Part shown: positions 1-9,892 of the stretch, in pieces | How positions within the stretch are numbered: position 1 is the first letter of the stretch | Layout of the letters: each line of letters opens with the position of its first letter | Origin: Flavobacterium sp. | GTDB lineage: Bacteria > Bacteroidota > Bacteroidia > Flavobacteriales > Flavobacteriaceae | Reading direction: 5' to 3' | DNA: 10,000 nt | NCBI RefSeq assembly: GCF_020217025.1 | Contig: NZ_JAIWOF010000163.1 | Span: 1-10,000 of the forward strand | Program-made: the position numbers and the translations under genes | Notes under the pieces: model-generated | Database searches by the model: none | Seen by the model: the letters and a program-made list of their open reading frames with translations, nothing else | What the model was told of the DNA's origin: nothing

Positions 1-795
1 TGTGGTCATTCGATTGCAAATCCTACTCATTGTCATAGTTGTCAATCGGTTGATGTTACTTCGAAAGGTTTCGGAACCGAACAAATTGAAATGGAATTGA
101 AAACTCTTTTTCCAGAGAAAAATATTGGACGAATGGATCAAGATACGACTCGGGGAAAGTTTGGCTTCGAGAAAATTATAGATTCCTTCAAAAATAGAGA
201 AATCGATGTTTTGGTAGGAACACAAATGCTAGCCAAAGGTTTGGATTTTGATAATGTAACTTTAGTTGGGATTTTAAATGCCGATAATTTATTGAACCAA
301 CCTAATTTCAGAGCCTACGAAAGAGCGTATCAAATGATGATGCAAGTTTCGGGTAGGGCAGGACGTTCAGAGAAGAAAGGGAAAGTCGTTATTCAAACGT
401 ATAATCCCTATCACAATACGATTCAACAAGTTTTGGGTAATGATTATATAGGAATGTATAATGAGCAAATTTACGAGCGCCAGAACTTTAAATATCCGCC
501 TTTCTTTAGATTAGTAAAACTTACAATGAAACATCGCGATTTTGATAAATTGAAAGAAGGTTCAATGTGGTTATATAATGTATTATCTCAAAATTTAGAC
601 ATGCCTGTTTTGGGTCCAGAAGAACCAGCCATTAATAGAATTCGAAATGAATATATTCGAACGATTATGGTTAAAATTCCGGTTCAGAAACATTTAGGTA
701 ACACCAAAAAAAATATTGCGAAAGTGCTCATGAGTTTTGAAGCAGTTTCGCAATATCGTGCTATTAAGGTAAAAGTAGATGTAGATGTGTATTAA
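1..795 (+). CDS. priA: Primosomal protein N' (replication restart helicase PriA), C-terminal part
   Basis: PriA is a superfamily 2 DNA helicase that recognises stalled forks and starts reloading of the replicative helicase. The frame is open from base 1, so the gene begins left of the window; about 264 residues are visible, roughly the last third of a typical PriA. The first 14 visible codons carry the end of the zinc-binding region (CGH, then a CxxC at visible residues 11-14). These are followed by the GTE motif, helicase motif V (GTQMLAKGLDF, about visible residues 73-83) and motif VI (QVSGRAGR, about 115-122). The PriA C-terminal domain follows, including the YPPF segment. The methionine at base 91 lies inside the helicase core and is not the start. 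The stop codon overlaps that of the convergent response regulator. No terminator is visible after it. I see no damage in the visible part. Confidence 0.96.
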   Translation, partial: CGHSIANPTHCHSCQSVDVTSKGFGTEQIEMELKTLFPEKNIGRMDQDTTRGKFGFEKIIDSFKNREIDVLVGTQMLAKGLDFDNVTLVGILNADNLLNQPNFRAYERAYQMMMQVSGRAGRSEKKGKVVIQTYNPYHNTIQQVLGNDYIGMYNEQIYERQNFKYPPFFRLVKLTMKHRDFDKLKEGSMWLYNVLSQNLDMPVLGPEEPAINRIRNEYIRTIMVKIPVQKHLGNTKKNIAKVLMSFEAVSQYRAIKVKVDVDVY

Positions 796-1493
796 GCGTT
801 TTCGATAGCTTTTACAATTTCTTCTTTCTTGTTACGACTTAATGGTATTTTTGTATTTCCAATTTCAGCAAACTTACTATTGAATTTTTCTACTCGGTCT
901 AAATTTATAATATACGATTTGTGTACACGAATGAATTTACCTTCTGGAAGTTCTTTTTCAAAACCTTTCATAGTTGATAACACTAAATGACTTTCATCAT
1001 CAGTAACTACTTTAATATAATCACCATAGGCTTCAATCCATTTAATTTTAGAAACATAGACTTTTAGTTTCTTTAAATTACTTTTAATCACGATACTTTC
1101 GCCATGATCTTCATGGTTTTCGTAACGCAAAGCGTGAAGTTCAGTAGCTTTTTTAACGGCTTTATTGAAACGTTCTTTAGAAATAGGTTTTTGAAGAAAA
1201 TCGGTTGCTTCATAATCAAAAGCTTTAACTGCATAATCAGCTTTTGAAGTAATGAATATAATTTGTGGTTTTGTTTTTAGTCCGTCTAATAAGTCGAAAC
1301 CGTTTATTAACGGCATCTCAATGTCTAAGAAGATTAAATCAATAGTATTGTTGTTGATACAATTCTTTGCCTCAAGAGCATTGGCAAAATCTCCTACTAA
1401 GTTTAATAATGTTGATTCGTTAACTAATTTCGTGATGGTAATTCTTTGAATAGCACTATCATCTACAACGATACAATTCAACTTCATGGGCAT
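792..1493 (-). CDS. LytTR-family response regulator transcription factor
   Basis: This is a two-component response regulator that should bind DNA once phosphorylated. Residues 1-120 form a receiver domain with the acidic pair D11-D12, phospho-acceptor D57 (in LIFLDIEMP), the T82/S83 switch position and the conserved K102-P103. Residues about 132-230 form a LytTR DNA-binding domain, with the typical stretches KIKWIEAYGDYIKV and GKFIRVHKSYIINL. The length, 233 residues, is normal for the AgrA/LytR/AlgR type. The start at base 1493 is used here; M3 at 1487 is an equally possible start. No histidine kinase lies in the window, so the partner and target genes are unknown. The gene is transcribed away from rpsF and converges on priA, with the two stop codons sharing TTAA. 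In Bacteroidota such regulators often pair with LytS/YpdA-like 7TM or 5TM kinases encoded elsewhere. Confidence 0.93.
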   Translation of the reverse strand: MPMKLNCIVVDDSAIQRITITKLVNESTLLNLVGDFANALEAKNCINNNTIDLIFLDIEMPLINGFDLLDGLKTKPQIIFITSKADYAVKAFDYEATDFLQKPISKERFNKAVKKATELHALRYENHEDHGESIVIKSNLKKLKVYVSKIKWIEAYGDYIKVVTDDESHLVLSTMKGFEKELPEGKFIRVHKSYIINLDRVEKFNSKFAEIGNTKIPLSRNKKEEIVKAIENA

Positions 1494-1511
1494 ATATTTT
1501 TTATAGTTTGT

Positions 1512-1542
1512 TAAAAGTAGAACTATTATTACAAATACACAA
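1512..1542 (-). promoter_or_regulatory. Candidate promoter of the LytTR regulator
   Basis: On the minus strand a TTG (1542-1540) is followed after 20 bases by TACTTTTA (1519-1512). This matches the Bacteroidota TTG / TAnnTTTG promoter form except for the final base. Transcription would begin only about 10-15 bases before the start codon, giving a very short leader. The assignment is by motif alone. Confidence 0.4.
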
Positions 1543-1575
1543 GTTTTTTTAATAAAAATTAATAATGTGTTATAC

Positions 1576-1605
1576 TTGTTATTTCAAATAAAAGTATTAT
1601 TTTTG
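1576..1605 (+). promoter_or_regulatory. Promoter of the rpsF-rpsR-rplI operon
   Basis: TTG at 1576-1578 is followed after 19 bases by TATTTTTG (1598-1605), a full match to the Bacteroidota -33/-7 consensus TTG / TAnnTTTG. The expected transcript start near 1611 leaves a leader of about 27 bases before rpsF. It has no Shine-Dalgarno sequence and is rich in A, as usual in this phylum. Together with the outward promoter at 1512-1542 it makes the 1494-1637 spacer a divergent promoter region. Confidence 0.65.
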
Positions 1606-1637
1606 CACCCAATTTTATAACAATAAATATAAAGATT

Positions 1638-1979
1638 ATGAATCATTATGAAACTGTTTTCATCTTGAATCCCGTTTTATCTGAGCAACAGGTAAAGGAA
1701 ACAGTAAGCAAGTTTGAAGATTTTCTTACTTCTAAAGGGTCTGAGATGGTATCGAAAGAAGATTGGGGCTTAAAAAAATTAGCTTACGAAATTCAACACA
1801 AAAAAAGTGGATTTTACCACTTATTCGAATTCAAAGCGCCAGCTGAAATCATTATTGCATTTGAAACTGAATTCCGTCGTGACGAGCGTGTTATGCGTTT
1901 CTTAACTGTGTCTTTAGACAAACATGCAATTTCTTGGGCAGAAAGAAGAAGAGCAAAATTAAAATCTAAAACAAACTAA
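1638..1979 (+). CDS. rpsF: 30S ribosomal protein bS6
   Basis: bS6 binds as a heterodimer with bS18 to the platform of the small ribosomal subunit. The 113-residue product has the family's N-terminal strand ([12 protein letters not shown]), the [10 protein letters not shown] motif at 43-52 and the [12 protein letters not shown] motif at 80-91. A basic tail follows after residue 95. The ATG at 1638 lies about 27 bases after the predicted transcript start and gives a full-length protein. It is first in the operon with rpsR (2 bases apart) and rplI. Established work on Flavobacterium johnsoniae ribosomes shows that bS6, bS18 and bS21 together hold the anti-Shine-Dalgarno tail of 16S rRNA. That explains the rarity of Shine-Dalgarno use, and two of those three proteins are encoded here. 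Confidence 0.98.
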   Translation: MNHYETVFILNPVLSEQQVKETVSKFEDFLTSKGSEMVSKEDWGLKKLAYEIQHKKSGFYHLFEFKAPAEIIIAFETEFRRDERVMRFLTVSLDKHAISWAERRRAKLKSKTN

Positions 1980-1981
1980 TC

Positions 1982-2278
1982 ATGTCTACATTAGAGCAAT
2001 CTGCAAAAGGGAAAAAAGACGGAGATATCAGATATCTTACGCCTTTAAACATAGATACAAACAAAACTAAAAAATACTGTCGTTTCAAAAAATCAGGTAT
2101 CAAATATATCGATTATAAAGACGCAGACTTTTTATTGAAATTTGTTAACGAGCAAGGTAAAATTTTACCAAGACGTTTAACTGGTACTTCATTAAAATAC
2201 CAAAGAAAAGTTTCTGTAGCTGTTAAAAGAGCTCGTCACTTAGCTTTAATGCCATACGTGGCCGATTTATTAAAATAA
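1982..2278 (+). CDS. rpsR: 30S ribosomal protein bS18
   Basis: bS18 is the rRNA-binding partner of bS6 on the 30S platform. The 98-residue product has the conserved core at about 60-92 ([19 protein letters not shown], then [12 protein letters not shown]), which fixes the identity. An N-terminal extension of some 25 residues makes it longer than the 75-residue E. coli protein, which is normal for Bacteroidota. A single cysteine (C33, KYCRFKKSG) remains in the region where some bS18 proteins bind zinc, so a zinc site is unlikely. It starts 2 bases after the rpsF stop with no Shine-Dalgarno sequence, so translation probably continues from rpsF. Confidence 0.98.
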   Translation: MSTLEQSAKGKKDGDIRYLTPLNIDTNKTKKYCRFKKSGIKYIDYKDADFLLKFVNEQGKILPRRLTGTSLKYQRKVSVAVKRARHLALMPYVADLLK

Positions 2279-2291
2279 TATTTAACAAATA

Positions 2292-2341
2292 GTTGTTGCT
2301 TCGCCGTAGGTGAGCTAACTTCTAATTAAAAGGACAACAAC
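2292..2341 (+). promoter_or_regulatory. Foldable leader immediately before rplI
   Basis: The rpsR-rplI spacer can form two helices. An outer stem pairs GTTGTTG (2292-2298) with CAACAAC (2335-2341), a perfect 7-base match whose 3' arm touches the rplI ATG. An inner hairpin pairs 2298-2300 and 2302-2305 with 2309-2315, with one bulged U and a three-base GUA loop. G2298 can belong to either helix. The Shine-Dalgarno sequence lies between the inner hairpin and the 3' arm. The neighbouring spacers in this operon show no such folding. A role in controlling L9 translation is inference; the pairing is read directly from the sequence. Confidence 0.45.
2330..2334 (+). promoter_or_regulatory. Shine-Dalgarno-like site (AAGGA) of rplI
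   Basis: AAGGA ends 7 bases before the ATG at 2342, the classical distance, and supports that start codon. It is the only well-placed Shine-Dalgarno match I noticed in the window, which stands out in a lineage where these sites are seldom used. Confidence 0.55.
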
Positions 2342-2785
2342 ATGGAACTTATCTTAAAACAAGACGTTCAAAATTTAGGATTTAAAGATGATGTAGTAAC
2401 TGTGAAAAACGGATACGGACGTAACTTCTTAATTCCTCAAGGTTTTGCTATTTTAGCTACACCTTCTGCTAAAAAAGTTTTAGCTGAAAACTTAAAGCAA
2501 AAAGCGCACAAAGAAGCTAAAATCGTTGCAGATGCAAAATCTTTAGCTGAAGCTTTAAAAGCTTTAGAAATTAAAATTACTGCTAAAGCAGGTGGTGATA
2601 AATTGTTTGGTTCAGTTACTAGCGCTAACATCGTGGAAGCGTTAGAAGCTAACGGTCATTCAATTGAGAAAAAATTCATCACAAGTGGTGTGGTAAAACG
2701 TGTAGGTAAATATACTGCATCAGTTAGATTACACAGAGATGTTATCGTTGAGTTACCATACGAAATCGTAGGTGAAAAAGCATAA
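2342..2785 (+). CDS. rplI: 50S ribosomal protein bL9
   Basis: bL9 is an elongated large-subunit protein near the L1 stalk that helps reading-frame maintenance. The 147-residue product carries the signature at about 12-37 (LGFKDDVVTVKNGYGRNFLIP, in which GYGRNFLIP is diagnostic). An alanine- and lysine-rich connecting helix follows (about 41-75), then the C-terminal rRNA-binding domain with GGDKLFGSVT at 84-93. Length is close to the 149 residues of E. coli L9. It is the last gene of the rpsF operon, 63 bases after rpsR, preceded by its own foldable leader and followed by a strong terminator. Confidence 0.98.
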   Translation: MELILKQDVQNLGFKDDVVTVKNGYGRNFLIPQGFAILATPSAKKVLAENLKQKAHKEAKIVADAKSLAEALKALEIKITAKAGGDKLFGSVTSANIVEALEANGHSIEKKFITSGVVKRVGKYTASVRLHRDVIVELPYEIVGEKA

Positions 2786-2805
2786 TTTTTCTTAAAATAT
2801 AAATT

Positions 2806-2834
2806 AGCTCCGATTTTATCGGGGCTTTTTTTTT
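2806..2834 (+). terminator. Rho-independent terminator of the rpsF-rpsR-rplI operon
   Basis: A nine-pair stem, AGCTCCGAT (2806-2814) with ATCGGGGCT (2818-2826) including one G-U pair, closes a three-base TTT loop. It runs into nine consecutive T residues (2826-2834). It lies 20 bases after the rplI stop and is the clearest terminator in the window. The T tract runs directly into the candidate promoter of the next gene. Confidence 0.92.
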
Positions 2835-2841
2835 ATCTTTA
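2834..2841 (+). promoter_or_regulatory. Candidate -7 promoter element before the DUF6495-like gene
   Basis: TATCTTTA matches TAnnTTTG except for the last base. It ends only 4 bases before the ATG at 2846, so the transcript would have almost no leader. No TTG is visible at the expected upstream distance, which is occupied by the terminator stem. Something must restart transcription here for ligA, but this particular site is a motif guess. Confidence 0.35.
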
Positions 2842-2845
2842 CTTT

Positions 2846-5990
<3,145 letters not shown>

Positions 5991-6016
<26 letters not shown>

Positions 6017-6704
6017 TAAAAATATAGATAGCCGAGCTAGTGGAGCTTTGTACATCTATTTTATTTCCTATTTGTGTTATTTGTTTTTTTATAGGGTTTA
6101 TGGTGATTTAGACATTGCTTTGATTTTTAAACCCATCATAGTTCCAAGTATCGCTTTTGCTTACTTTTTTATAAGTAAATCAACCAAAATATATTTGAAT
6201 TTATTTTTGTTTTTAGTAATCTTTTTTGCTGATAATTTGATTTTGATTGAGGGAAGAGATATTAAAGTATTTTCCACCTATTTGTATCTAATAGCCATAG
6301 GTGTTTTATTTAGTTATGTAGTTACAGATTCAAAAATCTTCAAAAGAAACCTCTTTTTAAAAAACAATTTCAATTATTTTATAATTTCTTATTTGTCGTT
6401 GGTCATCTTTTATAAGATTGCAAGTTTGACTTTAAATATGGAGTTTAAAGAAATTTTTGTAGTTATTGGTTACGTTGTAATGTTTTTGATAGTTTTATTA
6501 CTAAGTATTTATAATGCCTTACGATTTAAATCAATTGCATCTAGATTTTTGTTGTTAACGATACTCTGCTTGTTTTTTTCCGATGTTTTAATTGCTTTGA
6601 ATAAGTATTACTCAAAAAATGATATATTAATTTATATCGCTTGTTTGATTGAAATACCGGTATATTATTTTCTTTTGAAATATTTACTTTACAGAGAAAA
6701 ATAG
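5991..6704 (+). CDS. YhhN/TMEM86-like eight-helix membrane protein (second paralog)
   Basis: This is a diverged tandem copy of the preceding gene. GDLDIALIFKPIIVPS (about 38-53) aligns with GSDNLELFSKPIIIPS of the first copy, and LFFSD with its LLSD. With the start at 5991 it has 237 residues and eight predicted helices (about 19-36, 43-62, 66-86, 94-111, 127-148, 155-176, 182-202, 212-234). Helix 3 has Asp (D81) and helix 7 has D198, as expected of the YhhN family. The upstream ATG at 5964 would add nine residues and lengthen the overlap with the first copy from 26 to 53 bases. The 5991 start is preferred because its N-terminus is closer to that of the paralog. The stop abuts that of the convergent phosphatase gene. 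Substrate unknown. Confidence 0.7.
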
Positions 6705-7619
6705 TTATACAATAATGTTTTTTGATTGATTATTATAGAGTTTGTCGTTAGATAAATAAAAATCAATTCTACCTAAATTCACTCCAAAACAGCCTACTTG
6801 ATTAATCAAAACTTCTTTTCCTTCGCTATTTTTTTCAATAACCGGTTTGTCTAAAAAAGTGTGCGTGTGTCCGCCAATAATCAAATCGATATTTTTTGTT
6901 TTTTGCGCTAAAACAATATCACTAGGTTTTTCAGGTTCGTCTTTGTATTTGAATCCTAAATGCGACAAACAAATCACTAAATCACATTTCTTTTCTTCTT
7001 TTAGAATTCGAGTCATGTCTTGTGCTACTTCAATTGGATTGTTGTAAACCGTTTCTTTGTAAAGTTTTTTGTCAACAAGTCCGTCTAATTGAACGCCTAA
7101 TCCGAAAATTCCAATCTTGATTCCGTCTTTAATGATTATTTTATAAGGTTTTACAATATCATTCAAAACCGTATTTTTAAAGTCATAATTAGCCGATACA
7201 AAATCAAACTTTGCATGTGGTAATTGCGCATAAAAACCATCAATTCCGTTGTCAAAATCGTGATTTCCCATGGTGGCCACATCGTATTGCATCATGCTCA
7301 TTAATTTGAATTCCAATTCACCACCATAATAATTGAAATACGGAGTTCCTTGAAAAATATCGCCAGCATCTAACAAAAGCAAGTTTTTTTCTTCTTTTCG
7401 AATGCTTTCAATGATAGCAGCTCTTCTGGCAGCGCCACCCATATTTGGATTTTTAGGATGATCGGCCGGAAATGGATCGATATGACTGTGCGTATCATTC
7501 GTATGTAAAATAGTAATCTTTTTGGTGTCAATAGTAGAAAAACTACTTAAACTCACTCCTGATAAACCAAGTAGAGCCGAACTCGCAGCTGTTTTTTGGA
7601 TAAAATCTCTTCTCTTCAT
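6705..7619 (-). CDS. Tat-exported metallophosphatase, N-terminal (catalytic) half of a UshA-type 5'-nucleotidase
   Basis: This is a calcineurin-like metallophosphatase expected to hydrolyse nucleotides or related phosphoesters outside the cytoplasm. The N-terminus MKRRDFIQK followed by a hydrophobic stretch is a twin-arginine (Tat) signal, ending near residue 28, so the domain is probably exported folded with its metals. Metal-site motifs are complete: HTNDTHSH (D42, H44), LDAGD (D84, D87), GNHD (N119, H120), CLSH (H220) and GGHTHT (H251, H253). The 304 residues cover only the catalytic domain of UshA, which in E. coli is one 550-residue chain. The missing C-terminal domain is encoded by the gene just upstream on this strand (11 bases between them), so the two products probably work as a pair. 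The exact substrate cannot be read from the sequence. Confidence 0.9.
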   Translation of the reverse strand: MKRRDFIQKTAASSALLGLSGVSLSSFSTIDTKKITILHTNDTHSHIDPFPADHPKNPNMGGAARRAAIIESIRKEEKNLLLLDAGDIFQGTPYFNYYGGELEFKLMSMMQYDVATMGNHDFDNGIDGFYAQLPHAKFDFVSANYDFKNTVLNDIVKPYKIIIKDGIKIGIFGLGVQLDGLVDKKLYKETVYNNPIEVAQDMTRILKEEKKCDLVICLSHLGFKYKDEPEKPSDIVLAQKTKNIDLIIGGHTHTFLDKPVIEKNSEGKEVLINQVGCFGVNLGRIDFYLSNDKLYNNQSKNIIV

Positions 7620-7630
7620 AGCTCTAAGTA

Positions 7631-8419
7631 TTATTCTAAAATTATTTTTTCTGTTGTAATATTCGGAATTGTATCTACTTTCTTGAAATAATCAATCATC
7701 ATATTTCTAAGCTTGTATTCCATGTCAAATTTGATTTTACTTTCTTTAAAAAACGTCATATTATCACCTCCATTGGCTAAATAATCGGAAGTTCCTACAT
7801 AATAAATTCGATTTTCATCTAAAGGTTGATTGTTAATTTCAATCTTATTTATTGCTGAAGTTGACTTATCAATATAAATTTTCATTCCGTACAAAGGATG
7901 AGGCTTCTTTTCTTTTATGATGTATTCGGCTAACGTTTTGATTTCTTTTCCGGTTAATCCCACAATGAACAAACTGTTTTCAAAAGGCATCACTTCAAAA
8001 GCAGTTCGCGTAGTTACATCGCCTTTTGGAATGACAGCTCTTATACCGCCATGATTTAGCAAACAAATATCAATCGTTTTGTTTTCTCTTTTTTGAAAAA
8101 CCGGATTTCCAAGTTCAAAAGTTATTTCGGCCAATAAATTTCCGATATTCGATTGCCATGTTCCTTTGCTTTTGTCTTGTGTTTCTGGACAATAAGCTAA
8201 AACACTGTTCAAATCTTTATTGATGTTATCACTGTAAGGTTTTACGTAAGTTGCAATGGCTTCGTTTTCGCCTTTTTCATTGGTAACACCTATTTTTTTT
8301 CCTTCAATTTTAGTAGTTTGATAGGAAGAAGTTGATTTACAAGATATAAAGAGATTAAATGTTAATAATATAACAAAAAATCCAAAAGATATCGTATTCT
8401 TTTTTACATTTACAAGCAT
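7631..8419 (-). CDS. Lipoprotein with 5'-nucleotidase C-terminal (substrate-binding) domain
   Basis: The 262-residue product begins with a Sec lipoprotein signal: basic start, hydrophobic helix 9-25 and lipobox FISC with C27 as the lipidated cysteine. The rest is the C-terminal domain of UshA/5'-nucleotidases, with NHGGIRA at 122-128, EVMPFENSLF at 142-151 and TSDYLANGGDN at 210-220. In E. coli UshA the matching last motif has a phenylalanine that stacks on the base and an aspartate six residues later; here Y213 and D219 keep that spacing. It has no catalytic metal-site motifs of its own. It is the first gene of a two-gene operon whose second gene supplies the metallophosphatase domain. I infer that it gives substrate binding and membrane anchoring to that partner. 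Confidence 0.88.
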   Translation of the reverse strand: MLVNVKKNTISFGFFVILLTFNLFISCKSTSSYQTTKIEGKKIGVTNEKGENEAIATYVKPYSDNINKDLNSVLAYCPETQDKSKGTWQSNIGNLLAEITFELGNPVFQKRENKTIDICLLNHGGIRAVIPKGDVTTRTAFEVMPFENSLFIVGLTGKEIKTLAEYIIKEKKPHPLYGMKIYIDKSTSAINKIEINNQPLDENRIYYVGTSDYLANGGDNMTFFKESKIKFDMEYKLRNMMIDYFKKVDTIPNITTEKIILE

Positions 8420-8437
8420 AACAAAAGCTTAAATTTT

Positions 8438-8445
8438 TAATTTTG
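8438..8445 (+). promoter_or_regulatory. Candidate -7 promoter element of the DUF6913-like/dapA operon
   Basis: TAATTTTG fits TAnnTTTG exactly and ends 19 bases before the ATG at 8465. No TTG is seen at the expected upstream distance. The site lies in the 45-base divergent spacer shared with the nucleotidase operon. On the opposite strand I see no equally good element for that operon. Confidence 0.45.
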
Positions 8446-8464
8446 TCGAATAGGTAAAAATACT

Positions 8465-8983
8465 ATGTTTTATAATATTATAAAGAACTTTTTTCTTAAA
8501 AAAAATGTTACTAAAAAATTAGCAACTCAAAATTCGTCTGGTTCAAACGATAAAGTGTTGACGGTTGGAGTTTTAGTAGACGAAACATATTTCAATGAAA
8601 CTAGTCAATTAGTGGAGCGAATTGTTTCTCAGGGAATTCAAGAAAGTAATATTTCTATTTTGGTTTATAAAGATAAAATTAAAAAGAAAGAAGTAATAAA
8701 CGAATCCTTTTTGTCGTTGAAGAATATTTCGATTTCAGGAGAAATCAATAAAAAAGAAGTAAACGATTTTGTCGAAACTCCTTTTGATTTGTTAATCAAT
8801 TATTACGATGTTAATAAAAGCGGTCTTTTGTTATTGTCAACCAAATCAAAAGCCAAATTTAAAGTAGGATTTGACACGGTTGACAAAAGAGTCAATCATT
8901 TTATCATAAAAACAGTCGTTGAAAATTTTAATGAGTTTGTTTTAGAACTGTTTAAGTATTTGAAAATTTTAAATAAAATATAA
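8465..8983 (+). CDS. Conserved hypothetical protein, DUF6913-like
   Basis: This 172-residue product has a basic N-terminus (FFLKKNVTKK) and then a segment that reads as an alpha/beta domain. VLTVGVLVDETYF at 31-43, NISILVYKD and FDLLINYYD look like parallel strands, without a recognisable nucleotide-binding or catalytic motif. It has no signal peptide or convincing membrane helix. The size and position directly before dapA match what is annotated as DUF6913 in Flavobacteriia; this is from memory. The stop is 3 bases before the dapA start, so the two are cotranscribed. Function unknown; a link with lysine or peptidoglycan precursor synthesis is only suggested by position. Confidence 0.72.
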   Translation: MFYNIIKNFFLKKNVTKKLATQNSSGSNDKVLTVGVLVDETYFNETSQLVERIVSQGIQESNISILVYKDKIKKKEVINESFLSLKNISISGEINKKEVNDFVETPFDLLINYYDVNKSGLLLLSTKSKAKFKVGFDTVDKRVNHFIIKTVVENFNEFVLELFKYLKILNKI

Positions 8984-8986
8984 AAA

Positions 8987-9865
8987 ATGCAATCATTTAT
9001 TGGTACAGGTGTTGCTTTAGTTACGCCATTTAAAAAAGATTTTTCGGTTGATGTAGAGGCTTTAACTCGAATAGTGAATTATGTAATTGAAGGTGGAGTA
9101 GAGTACTTGGTAGTTTTAGGTACTACAGCAGAATCGGCAACGTTATCACAAGACGAAAAAGAATTGGTTATCGATACGATAATTAAAGCGAATGCAGGAA
9201 GATTGCCTTTGGTTTTAGGTGTTGGAGGTAACAATACGCACAAAGTTGTTGAAGAATTAAAAACAAGAGATTTTTCTCATTTCTCAGCGATTTTATCGGT
9301 TTCGCCTTATTATAATAAACCTACGCAAGAAGGTATTTACCAACATTTTAAAGCAGTTGCTGAAGCGTCTCCAATTCCAGTAATTTTATATAATGTACCA
9401 GGAAGAACAGCAAGTAATATGTTGCCATCAACGGTTATCCGAATTGCATATGATTTCAAAAATGTAATCGGAATTAAAGAAGCTGCTGGCGATATCGTTC
9501 AAGCAATGAAATTAATCCAAACAAAACCAGAAGGATTTTTAGTGATTTCTGGAGATGACATGATTACTTTACCAATGGTTTTAGCGGGTGGAGCAGGAGT
9601 GATTTCGGTAATTGGGGAAGGTTTTCCGAAGGAATTCTCTGAAATGGTACGTTTAGGTCTGCAAAGAAAAGTAGATGAAGCGTATAAATTACATTACCTT
9701 TTAGCGGATAGTATTGATATGATTTTCGAACAAGGAAATCCTGGCGGAATTAAAGAAGTCTTTAAGGCATTAGGTTTATCAGAGAATACAGTTCGATTGC
9801 CACTTGTAAATGTAAATGAAGATTTAGCTACAAGATTGCATAATTTTACAAGAAAATTAAGTTAA
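8987..9865 (+). CDS. dapA: 4-hydroxy-tetrahydrodipicolinate synthase
   Basis: DapA condenses pyruvate with aspartate semialdehyde, the first committed step to diaminopimelate and lysine; it is cytosolic and usually a tetramer. The 292-residue product is a full TIM barrel with all key residues: GTTAES at 45-50 (T46 matching E. coli T44), SPYYNKP at 106-112 (Y109), LYNVPGR at 134-140 (Y135, R140), and IGIKEAAGD at 161-169 with Schiff-base lysine K164. The usual GTTGES reads GTTAES here, a mild change that should not affect catalysis. The start at 8987 is 3 bases after the DUF6913-like stop, with an A-rich spacer and no Shine-Dalgarno sequence. No clear terminator follows the stop. Confidence 0.97.
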   Translation: MQSFIGTGVALVTPFKKDFSVDVEALTRIVNYVIEGGVEYLVVLGTTAESATLSQDEKELVIDTIIKANAGRLPLVLGVGGNNTHKVVEELKTRDFSHFSAILSVSPYYNKPTQEGIYQHFKAVAEASPIPVILYNVPGRTASNMLPSTVIRIAYDFKNVIGIKEAAGDIVQAMKLIQTKPEGFLVISGDDMITLPMVLAGGAGVISVIGEGFPKEFSEMVRLGLQRKVDEAYKLHYLLADSIDMIFEQGNPGGIKEVFKALGLSENTVRLPLVNVNEDLATRLHNFTRKLS

Positions 9866-9892
9866 AAAAAAGATTTTTATAGTAATTAAATA

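Noticed and set aside
1252..1449. Open frame on the + strand antisense to the response regulator
   Set aside because: It lies entirely within a well-supported gene on the other strand and its translation resembles no protein I know.
2437..2631. Minus-strand open frame inside rplI
   Set aside because: It is a mirror of the alanine-rich rplI helix, with no start signals of its own.
6847..7047. + strand open frame inside the metallophosphatase gene
   Set aside because: It is antisense to a gene with intact catalytic motifs.
8420..8464. Minus-strand promoter for the nucleotidase operon
   Set aside because: The nearest candidate (reading TAAGCTTTTG just before the start codon) has the wrong spacing between TA and TTTG, so I do not list it as a site.
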